From: Paenibacillus sp. oral taxon 786 str. D14
GTDB lineage: Bacteria; Bacillota; Bacilli; Paenibacillales; Paenibacillaceae
Reading direction: 5' to 3'
DNA: 64,000 nt
Assembly: GCF_000159955.1 (NCBI RefSeq)
Contig: NZ_GG695976.1
Span: forward strand, 107,386-171,385
Shown piece after piece: positions 58,071 through 64,000 of this stretch (positions within the stretch are counted from its first letter, which is position 1; each line of letters starts with the position of its first letter). Both the position numbers and the translations under genes were made by a program. The notes beneath the pieces are model-generated. The model had not been told where the DNA came from, did no database searches, and worked only from the letters and a program-made list of their open reading frames with translations.

Positions 58071-58715
58071 TCAAGCCTGCGAGACTTCATCCCGTTGAAT
58101 CACCTTGCTCAGCGCATCACACACGGCCTGAATTTCAGCGTTTTTCATCCGATAGCTGACACGGTTCGCAACTAAACGGCTGGTGATGTCAAAGATCTTC
58201 TCCAACTCAACCAATCCGTTCTCCTTCAGCGTCTGCCCGGTCTCCACCATATCGACGATCCGGTCGGCAAGGCCGATGAGCGGCGCCAGCTCAATCGAGC
58301 CGTTCAGCTTAATGACCTCAACCTGCTGCCCATGCTCGCGGAAGAACTGCGACGCTACGTTCGGATACTTCGTTGCGACCCGCTGTTGAATCCCCGGCTT
58401 CCAATCCGGCAGCGCAATAACTGACATGCGGCAACGAGCGATGCCCAGGTCAAGCAGCTCGTAGACGTCTCGATTTTCCTCCATCAGTACGTCTTTGCCA
58501 ACGATCCCGATATCAGCTACCCCGTATTCCACGTAAGTCGGCACGTCTACCGGCTTCGCGAGAATGAACTCCATGCCGATGTCCGGAAGCGGAATGACCA
58601 GCTTGCGCGTTTCATCCACATCGTCTGGGATCTCGATTCCCGCCTCGCGGAACAAGGCGGAAGCTTTTTTATAAATACGCCCCTTGGGCATAGCGACTTT
58701 AATAATTTGTTTCAA
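58071..58715 (-). CDS. hisG: ATP phosphoribosyltransferase catalytic subunit, short form
   Basis: 214-aa short HisG, which needs HisZ as a regulatory partner. Opens [21 protein letters not shown], then [20 protein letters not shown], and the PRPP-binding [16 protein letters not shown] segment, ending [16 protein letters not shown]. The first, feedback-regulated enzyme of the pathway. TTG start with GGAGG ten bases upstream. Directly after hisZ (32-bp gap). Confidence 0.96.
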   Translation of the reverse strand: MKQIIKVAMPKGRIYKKASALFREAGIEIPDDVDETRKLVIPLPDIGMEFILAKPVDVPTYVEYGVADIGIVGKDVLMEENRDVYELLDLGIARCRMSVIALPDWKPGIQQRVATKYPNVASQFFREHGQQVEVIKLNGSIELAPLIGLADRIVDMVETGQTLKENGLVELEKIFDITSRLVANRVSYRMKNAEIQAVCDALSKVIQRDEVSQA

Positions 58716-58747
58716 TGGATTGTGCCCTCCTTTTCAGGCAGCTGCCT

Positions 58748-59950
58748 TCACTCAAAGCTGACAAACGTCAGGATATCGCCGTATGCCGGTCCCAGCGGCC
58801 CCGCCTTCCGCACCGACTCCGGCGCACTGAGCAGATCCTCCGGCCCCTCCGCACGGCGCATTAGCACGCTGCAGCCTTCACTGCGCAGCCGCTCCGCTTC
58901 AGCAAACGCCCGTTTCCGGTTCGGCACATCATATTGCAGCACCACCGGCAGCTCCGGTTCCGTCTCCAGCCCGCCGACTCCGTCGAGAATCCGGTTCGTC
59001 TTCAGTGAGAATCCCGTAGCCGGCGCAGGTCGTCCGAACTGCTGCAGCAGATTGTCATACCGCCCGCCGCTGCACACCGGGAAACCCAGCTCTGCGGCAT
59101 AACCCTCAAACGTCATCCCCGTATAGTAGGAGAAATCTCCAATCATCGTCAGGTCGATCATCACATGTTCGGCCACGCCAAAATCCTCCAAGGCATCCCA
59201 CACCTGGCTCAGATGTTGAACCGAGGATTGGGCCAAGGGATTGCGGCTCAGCTCCAGTGCTTGGCCGCAGATTTCTTTCCCGCCGCGCAGACGGAGAATC
59301 CCTTCGAGCTCGTCACGCTGCTCTTGCGAGAGAGACAACTGGGAGAGTGTTTCCCGATAACCTACAAAATCGCGATGCAGTAGCCCAGCCTTTAAAGCCT
59401 CTTGAATATCTTCCCGTCCCGGGACCGCGTCCTCCAGCAAACCGTTCAGGAAGCCGACATGCCCGACAGCGATCTTAAATGATTTCACGCCCGCAGCCTG
59501 CAGCGAGGCCACTGCCAAGGCGATCACCTCGGCGTCCGCATCCGGAGAATCATCTCCTACCAATTCAACCCCGGTTTGATAAAACTCCGCTTCCCGTCCC
59601 GCCTCTTCCTCGATCGCCCGGAATACGTTAGCGTGATACGACAAGCGAAGCGGCAACGGCTCTTCCTTCAACAACGAAGCGACGACTCGGGCGATAGGTG
59701 CCGTCATATCGGAACGGAGTACCATCGTGGTCCCCCGGTTATTTAACAATTTAAACAGCTTCTGATCCGACGTCGAGCTGGCTACGCCCACGGTATCGTA
59801 ATATTCCATCGTAGGCGTCATGATTTGCCGGTATCCCCAGCCGGCCATGCAATCCAGCACACGCCGTTCGATCGCCCGCAGCTTATCCACGGCAAAAGGC
59901 AGATAATCGCGGACACCCGCCGGTTTTTCAAAGCCTTTTGGTTTCGACAA
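58748..59950 (-). CDS. hisZ: ATP phosphoribosyltransferase regulatory subunit (HisRS-like)
   Basis: 400-aa histidyl-tRNA-synthetase-like protein lacking aminoacylation; it completes the HisG octamer and carries the feedback site. Class II motifs remain partly: KPAGVRDYLPF, MTPTMEYYDTVG, LRSDMTAPIARVVAS, YHANVFR, FYQTGVELVGDDSPDADAEVI, and YYTGMTFEGYAAELG, GGRYDNLLQQFG. Start TTG at 59950 is preferred (GAGG eight bases upstream); a GTG at 59959 would add three residues. First gene of the operon, with a promoter 45 bp upstream. Confidence 0.93.
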   Translation of the reverse strand: MSKPKGFEKPAGVRDYLPFAVDKLRAIERRVLDCMAGWGYRQIMTPTMEYYDTVGVASSTSDQKLFKLLNNRGTTMVLRSDMTAPIARVVASLLKEEPLPLRLSYHANVFRAIEEEAGREAEFYQTGVELVGDDSPDADAEVIALAVASLQAAGVKSFKIAVGHVGFLNGLLEDAVPGREDIQEALKAGLLHRDFVGYRETLSQLSLSQEQRDELEGILRLRGGKEICGQALELSRNPLAQSSVQHLSQVWDALEDFGVAEHVMIDLTMIGDFSYYTGMTFEGYAAELGFPVCSGGRYDNLLQQFGRPAPATGFSLKTNRILDGVGGLETEPELPVVLQYDVPNRKRAFAEAERLRSEGCSVLMRRAEGPEDLLSAPESVRKAGPLGPAYGDILTFVSFE

Positions 59951-59994
59951 TTGTTTCACCTCACCGTTTTTTCTCTCTTATGTGAAATTTCTTT

Positions 59995-60023
59995 ATTATA
60001 TTAAAGTACTACCATACTACCAA
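59995..60023 (-). promoter_or_regulatory. his operon promoter with a tandem octamer
   Basis: -35 TTGGTA (60018-60023), 17-bp spacer, -10 TATAAT (59995-60000) on the minus strand. The octamer TGGTAGTA is repeated in tandem (60015-60022 and 60007-60014), spanning -35 and spacer, and could be a repressor site. No T-box or leader peptide is seen in the short leader. Confidence 0.7.
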
Positions 60024-60159
60024 ATTAAAGAGTAGCCCAATTTTATCATAATTCCTTTTAGACCGTCAATTGCTTCTCCCCGGTCGACTTCTCGATTTAG
60101 CCTGCCCTACAGTATTCCCCAAGCGAGGGTCAAAACCCTTGCGATCTCTCGATCCATAC

Positions 60160-60192
60160 AAAAAAACCGGCCGGGTACGCCCGGACCGGTTC
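60160..60192 (-). terminator. Terminator of the acyltransferase gene
   Basis: Minus-strand stem CCGGTCCGGG / CCCGGCCGG with CGTA loop and TTTTTTTG tail. Confidence 0.85.
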
Positions 60193-60204
60193 AACTGATC
60201 GAAG

Positions 60205-61422
60205 TTACATATTTGCGCCAACGGATGGACTTTGTCCGCTTTCCTGCGGTCCGGACGGTTTATTTTTGCGTAAGGAAGCCGGTACACTCCCCAGAAACCA
60301 CGCGGCAAACGGCAGCCGCCGGAAGCACAACTGCACGAACCCCCACGAAAGAAATAGAGCTGCCAGGGAACCGACGATGATATAAATCAGGTAGCCATAG
60401 GAAGCACCGGGCAGCCGTTGTTCATTCCAGAAGAGCCGGTACGCGAACAACACGACGGGATGAAACAAATAGATCCCGAAGGAGAGCTCACCCACCCGGG
60501 TCAGCGTCCGAACCCAGAAGGCCGAGCCTTTTCTCTGAATGTAAAATGCCGCCTTGAGCAGCACTAACGCCGAGAACATCGTGTGAACGTTCCATAACAA
60601 TTCAAACCATAAGGTGTTGGGAGAAGCATAACCTTGGCGGTATACATACCAGATCTGGACATGAACGAAGGCAACGGCCAGCCATCCGATCCACAACGCG
60701 GCGGTCCATCCCTTTTGGGATTTGGTCATTTCCTTCCAGTCCGTATTCAGCCAACCCTTAAGTTTGCTGAAGAAAATCGCCAGCACCGCACCTAACATGT
60801 AATACCCCATATAGCTCAGTGCGTAGCTCCCTTTATTCGGCAGATGCAGCTGATATTTGTTCCAGAATACGAAGCCCCACTGCAGCGCAAGACCAAAAGG
60901 TAAAATAAGCGCAAGCAAGAAGCGGCGATTCCGAAAGGACTGGAATAACCACAAGAAGAGCGGGAACAACAGGTAGAACTGAATGCTGATAAATACGAAG
61001 TAGAGGTGGGTGTAGGCCGTGCCGGTCAGCAGTGCCGTCCCCAGCGACTTCAATTCATACATCTTGGAGTTATTGACAAAATCGTTGCGGTAAATAGCTA
61101 TTAACATGAAATAACAACAGGAGACCAGTAGATAGGGCAAGATGATATAGGTCAGACGCTTCTTGTAGAATTTGCTTACCAGCTTGCGACTAATCGGCTG
61201 ATCGTAATAATTGTAAAAAAGGACGAAACTGCTGAGAAGGATAAACGACGGGGTGCCGATTTTAAAGAAAATGTTCATCCAATTATAAAAGTAGTAGACC
61301 GGTGAATTCAGCGCTTGTTCTGCCGCCGCGAACGATGAAGCGTGCACCTGGATGACGCTGAAGATCGCTAACGCGCGAAAGATGTCCAGCTGCGGCAAAC
61401 GTTCCTTGACCACCTTGCTCAC
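60205..61422 (-). CDS. Membrane acyltransferase, acyltransferase-3 (OafA/WecH) family
   Basis: 405-aa integral membrane protein with about ten helices. The N-terminus LPQLDIFRALAIFSVIQVHASSF has the family Arg and the catalytic-type His; further on KKRLTYIILPYLL, YTHLYFVFISIQFYLLFPLF and the C-terminal LSFGIYLFHPVVL with HP motif. The family O-acetylates surface polysaccharides or peptidoglycan. GTG start with AGGGG eight bases upstream. Monocistronic; a gene inserted behind hisZ between it and the acetyltransferase usually found there. Confidence 0.88.
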   Translation of the reverse strand: MSKVVKERLPQLDIFRALAIFSVIQVHASSFAAAEQALNSPVYYFYNWMNIFFKIGTPSFILLSSFVLFYNYYDQPISRKLVSKFYKKRLTYIILPYLLVSCCYFMLIAIYRNDFVNNSKMYELKSLGTALLTGTAYTHLYFVFISIQFYLLFPLFLWLFQSFRNRRFLLALILPFGLALQWGFVFWNKYQLHLPNKGSYALSYMGYYMLGAVLAIFFSKLKGWLNTDWKEMTKSQKGWTAALWIGWLAVAFVHVQIWYVYRQGYASPNTLWFELLWNVHTMFSALVLLKAAFYIQRKGSAFWVRTLTRVGELSFGIYLFHPVVLFAYRLFWNEQRLPGASYGYLIYIIVGSLAALFLSWGFVQLCFRRLPFAAWFLGSVPASLRKNKPSGPQESGQSPSVGANM

Positions 61423-61537
61423 TCAACCAACCCCTGTTCATAATTAAGAAGAAGCCTGATTTATGTACTACTAGACGTCTGGGCTTGAGAAAAGTTTCTC
61501 TAGCACTCTCTTCACTATACCAAAAGTTGGACGATCA

Positions 61538-61566
61538 TAAAACCGTTTGGCCTTCTTGCCCGTCTT
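61538..61566 (+). promoter_or_regulatory. ECF-type promoter in front of the sigma factor gene
   Basis: -35 TAAAAC (61538-61543), 17-bp spacer, -10 CGTCTT (61561-61566). This is close to the TGAAAC/CGTCTA pattern used by several Bacillus ECF sigma factors, so autoregulation is plausible. Confidence 0.5.
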
Positions 61567-61638
61567 TACATAGGGAATCAAATTACCGGCCGGTAACCCT
61601 GTTTCGCTGCATTTTACATGGGAAGGAAGGAGCCCGAA

Positions 61639-62163
61639 TTGGAAGAGAGAGAATGGGCTGCCGCTGCCTGCAGCGGAGACGAACAAGCCTTTTATCAGTT
61701 AATATCCCTGCACCGGCGTAAGCTCTACGGCATTGCTTACAGCTATTTACGCAATGAATCGGACGCTCTGAAGGCCATCCAGGAAACGGTGTGCAAGGCC
61801 TGGATCAAATGTCGGCGCTTAAAGGACCCTGAGGCTTTTATTCCATGGCTGATCCGAATTTTGGTTCATTGCTGCATCGACGAATTGAAAAGGCGGAAAC
61901 GGGTTCTTCCGTACGTGGCAGAGCGAATGCAAACAAAGGGAGAAATGGTGAGCGTGTTCAAAATGGATCTGGACTCCGCGCTGGACCAGCTTAAGCCAAA
62001 ATATCGCCATGTCCTCACCTTGAAGTATTATCAAGACATGACCTTAACGGAGATTGCCCGGGTGCTGGACTGTCCGGAGGGGACGGTTAAGACCTGGCTG
62101 CATCAGGGCCTCAAGCAGCTTCGCCGCCATATGCATGTGGGAGGTGAATTGTATTATGGTTGA
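61639..62163 (+). CDS. ECF RNA polymerase sigma factor (SigV/SigW-like group)
   Basis: 174-aa sigma-70 family factor: region 2 from about residue 10 (DEQAFYQLISLHRRKLYGIAYSYLRNESDALKAIQETVCKAWIK) and region 4 from about 120 (LDQLKPKYRHVLTLKYYQDMTLTEIARVLDCPEGTVKTWLHQGLKQLRRHM). I choose the TTG at 61639, with AAGGAG six bases upstream; an ATG 21 bases earlier lies in the ribosome site. The stop overlaps the start of the following membrane gene by eight bases, so the two are coupled. A possible ECF promoter lies upstream. Confidence 0.92.
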   Translation: MEEREWAAAACSGDEQAFYQLISLHRRKLYGIAYSYLRNESDALKAIQETVCKAWIKCRRLKDPEAFIPWLIRILVHCCIDELKRRKRVLPYVAERMQTKGEMVSVFKMDLDSALDQLKPKYRHVLTLKYYQDMTLTEIARVLDCPEGTVKTWLHQGLKQLRRHMHVGGELYYG

Positions 62164-62464
62164 TCGGGAGGAAGACCAGCTTGCCTGTTATTTTGATGGG
62201 ATCCGTCTAGCCGAGAAGCAAATCCTAGACGAGAAACTGGACGCTGCGATCCAGCGTGGTCTAGAACAGGGGCGAAGCCTCCGTAGCAGATGGCGTGTGC
62301 ACCGAGGGTGGGCATGGATCTCTGGAACTGCCGGGGTGATCGCGGTTTGTATGCTGATGTTATTCATCTGGCATGGCGGAATACCTCTTGTCGGTTCAAT
62401 AACCACTACCGCGAGTTCTACCGATGCGATCCCAAGTTATGTAGATGCGAAAAAAACTCGATAA
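62156..62464 (+). CDS. N-terminal part of the sigma-factor partner (DUF4179-like anti-sigma), cut by frameshift
   Basis: 102-aa frame beginning inside the sigma gene stop (ATGGTTGA overlap). Residues 1-50 are acidic and helical and presumably bind the sigma factor; one transmembrane helix is at about 53-72 (AGVIAVCMLMLFIW); then a short Ser/Thr stretch. The frame ends at TAA just after a run of seven A (62450-62456). With six A it would continue directly into the frame at 62445-63404. So this is either a pseudogene or a slippage-controlled gene. Confidence 0.7.
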   Translation: MVDREEDQLACYFDGIRLAEKQILDEKLDAAIQRGLEQGRSLRSRWRVHRGWAWISGTAGVIAVCMLMLFIWHGGIPLVGSITTTASSTDAIPSYVDAKKTR

Positions 62465-63404
62465 CGACATTCATTTGTGGCTATTAGATGCTCATGGAAA
62501 TACATTTGATCATTTACCTGTGTTTCTTCCCGTTGGTACGTATCCCGTCGGCTCTGTCACCCATTTAAAGTACACATTAAATATCGAAGATCCCGATGCA
62601 CCGAATCGTCTGGTGTTATCCGTAGGTACGGAGGAATCCAACGAGAAGCCTATCAGCCAAATACCAATTGAATGGAACAGCCGACCTTATACCAGAATGA
62701 AGAAGACCGTTCCAGTTAACCAAATCGCGACTATCTACGGCCAATCATTAACGATTGATCAAATAGTTATCCGCCCGTTGAGTACGACGATCCTGTTCAA
62801 GCCTCAGAAGAGCGTGAATCAATGGATGTCCCAACCTGTTAAAGCCAAACTATATTTAGGTGGAGAAGGCGAAGCAGAATTCCGACGGTATGCCCCGCTA
62901 CGAAGCCTGATCTATGATTATCAGAAGGGATCTCCCGATGCGTTTCTTACCGGACTTGAATTTGAGAGTATCTATGACAAGGATTGGAAAGAAGTGACAC
63001 TCGAAATTGATAATTTTGGCGTCTATCCTTTGAAACAGAGATCCTTTAGCCTGTGGGTAGATGCAGATAAGGAGCAGCTTTTCATTCTTGATCCGTCCGT
63101 CAAACAAGTGGAGGTACTTGAACACGAAAATGTCATCGAATTGGTTCTCCATATGAACCCAACTCCGGATAATCATTTAAGTAAGCCTTATACCGTGGAC
63201 GAGTACTTCAACGACAATCAAGCCAAATCCGTTTATCGTATCCTTCAAGATGAGCACTCTCCCATGTATTCACTGGATGGGGACAACGAAACGATTCGCT
63301 TCAAAATAGAGAAACGCGATTATGTCCAGCCCTTGCACATTACCATAATGGAAGACTTCGACAGTTCCTATAAACCCCAAGAATTCAAAATCCCTCTAAA
63401 GTAA
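62445..63404 (+). CDS. C-terminal extracellular part of the sigma-factor partner (DUF5643-like), other frame
   Basis: 319-aa frame continuing the previous gene after the A7 run. It is a beta-rich domain (DIHLWLLDAHGNTFDHLPVFLPVG, YGQSLTIDQIVIRPLSTTILFKP, VTLEIDNFGVYPLKQRSFSLWVD), resembling the C-terminal extracellular half of DUF4179/DUF5643 proteins that accompany ECF sigma factors. As an independent gene it lacks a ribosome site and signal peptide, so I read it as the same gene interrupted by one base. The central DUF4179 module found in full-length relatives seems also missing. Confidence 0.7.
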   Translation: MRKKLDNDIHLWLLDAHGNTFDHLPVFLPVGTYPVGSVTHLKYTLNIEDPDAPNRLVLSVGTEESNEKPISQIPIEWNSRPYTRMKKTVPVNQIATIYGQSLTIDQIVIRPLSTTILFKPQKSVNQWMSQPVKAKLYLGGEGEAEFRRYAPLRSLIYDYQKGSPDAFLTGLEFESIYDKDWKEVTLEIDNFGVYPLKQRSFSLWVDADKEQLFILDPSVKQVEVLEHENVIELVLHMNPTPDNHLSKPYTVDEYFNDNQAKSVYRILQDEHSPMYSLDGDNETIRFKIEKRDYVQPLHITIMEDFDSSYKPQEFKIPLK

Positions 63405-63409
63405 CACAC

Positions 63410-63457
63410 AAAAGCGGTCCCATCCGGCAAATTGCCGGGCTCAGGACCGCTTTTTTA
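63410..63457 (+). terminator. Terminator of the sigma factor operon
   Basis: Stem AAAAGCGGTCC / GGACCGCTTTT with an inner CCGGCAAATTGCCGG hairpin and a TTTTTT tail, a few bases after the stop. Confidence 0.85.
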
Positions 63458-63569
63458 CGCTGGTGTCCGTAGCTGCCGCGTAGACTTTCAGATTTACTCC
63501 GCGACATCGTCGCCGCACCTCATGCCTTCGGACTTCGATTGCCCCAGACAGAGGAACGGCAGCTTAGCA

Positions 63570-63756
63570 TCTAACGCTTACCACAAAGCTTATATCAGCC
63601 AAAATCAACGTTTTACGATTCTAACGCTGACCACCATGCTTATTGTTCCATTCTGCTGCCGAAATCAAGTGTTTTCTTCGAAATAGCGCTGCTCAGCGTC
63701 GTTAGAAGTTTCATCGCACCAAAATCGTCACAATAGCGCTCCTGATCAGCGTTAGC
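63570..63756. repeat. Four-unit inverted repeat element, copy F (187 bp)
   Basis: Units TCTAACGC..TTATTG begin at 63570 and 63620; inverted units end at 63706 and 63756. Spacings 50, 86 and 50 bp. Its unit order is the mirror image of copy A: units 1-2 match A3-A4, and 3-4 match A1-A2 (24 of 27 bases identical between 63681-63707 and the reverse complement of 16685-16711). Lies between convergent genes. Confidence 0.75.
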
Positions 63757-63819
63757 GCATCAGCAGATGTGGGTTGGGCCACATCGGGCTCCTGATGACA
63801 TGAGGCATGCCTGCATCAA

Positions 63820-64000
63820 CTAGGGATTCTTCCGCTCCAGCACCCGCAGCGGGTTGCCGCCGACAAACGCGCCCGGAGCCACGTCCTTATGTACCACCGA
63901 TCCGGCGGCGACGACCGCCCCGTCTCCGATGGTCACGCCCGGGAGGATCGTGCTGTTCGCACCGATCATCACCTCATCGCCGATCCGCACCTCACCCAAG
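63820..64000 (-). CDS. Hexapeptide-repeat acetyltransferase, C-terminal 59 residues (5' end outside window)
   Basis: The frame running off the right edge codes for left-handed beta-helix hexapeptides (VRIGDEVMIGANSTILPGVTIGDGAVVAAGSVV) and ends in the typical VAPGAFVGGNPLRVLERK tail of maltose/galactoside-type O-acetyltransferases. In Bacillus subtilis the acetyltransferase gene yvoF lies behind hisZ; this gene may be its counterpart. Only the last third is visible. Confidence 0.85.
   Translation of the reverse strand, partial: LGEVRIGDEVMIGANSTILPGVTIGDGAVVAAGSVVHKDVAPGAFVGGNPLRVLERKNP

Noticed and set aside
59951-60060. T-box or his leader peptide in front of hisZ
   Set aside because: The leader is only about 40-50 nt with no His-rich ORF and no T-box consensus.

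Overview
The window reads as a Paenibacillus-type member of the Bacillales. Supporting signs are a mid-50s %GC chromosome judged by eye, strong AGGAGG-like ribosome sites, frequent TTG/GTG starts, LplA/YtcQ-type sugar-binding lipoproteins, and a Bacillus-like backbone order: secG, eno, gpmI, tpiA, pgk, gap, cggR; clpP; HPr/crh, whiA, mgfK, rapZ; trxB, TPR protein; then his genes with an acetyltransferase behind hisZ. Most genes lie on the minus strand.

Layout. 1-1230: a decayed IS1595-like transposase and a pyrimidine-rich tract. 1.3-9.1 kb: secG and the lower-glycolysis operon cggR-gap-pgk-tpiA-gpmI-eno, with a recognisable CggR operator and promoter. 9.4-15.5 kb: a LacI-controlled sugar uptake operon (two permeases, lipoprotein, GH30 hydrolase) with identical operators before the operon and before its lacI gene. 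15.6-18.7 kb: tRNA-Arg(CCG), clpP under a CtsR box, and adenine deaminase. 18.7-22.2 kb: uxaC-lacI and a secreted DUF4163/DUF3298 protein. 22.3-26.1 kb: potABCD. 26.1-28.1 kb: an AT-rich islet of unknown genes. 28.1-33.5 kb: SIMPL protein, HPr, whiA, mgfK, rapZ and glucokinase. 33.9-47.0 kb: accessory block with a DUF438/hemerythrin/PAS protein, a damaged two-component pair with a LanFEG-like ABC exporter, a CUT1 sugar transporter, and a yvfRSTU/desKR-like exporter plus two-component system. 47.3-60.0 kb: trxB, TPR protein, a divergent PRPP synthetase and the histidine operon hisZGDBH-AFI(E)J. 60.2-64.0 kb: acyltransferase, an ECF sigma factor with its frameshifted partner, and the end of an acetyltransferase gene.

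Functionally, sugar import and phosphorylation (two ABC importers, GH30, UxaC, Glk) feed the glycolytic operon, which CggR would derepress. HPr, MgfK and RapZ homologues link carbon status to envelope and cell-cycle control. PRPP synthetase sits next to its consumer, the his pathway.

The most unusual thing seen is a family of intergenic elements, four copies in this window (16636-16822, 32327-32513, 55106-55295, 63570-63756). Each has four 26-nt units, two direct followed by two inverted. The geometry is nearly invariant (50/86/50 bp between outer edges of the units; 187 bp total in three copies, 190 in the fourth) although the unit sequence differs between islands. One copy splits the his operon. 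I do not recognise it as a described element. Other points: gene decay by deletion at the response regulator/kinase junction, a one-base frameshift in an A7 run in the sigma-factor partner, and a terminator hairpin between the potABCD promoter and potA.
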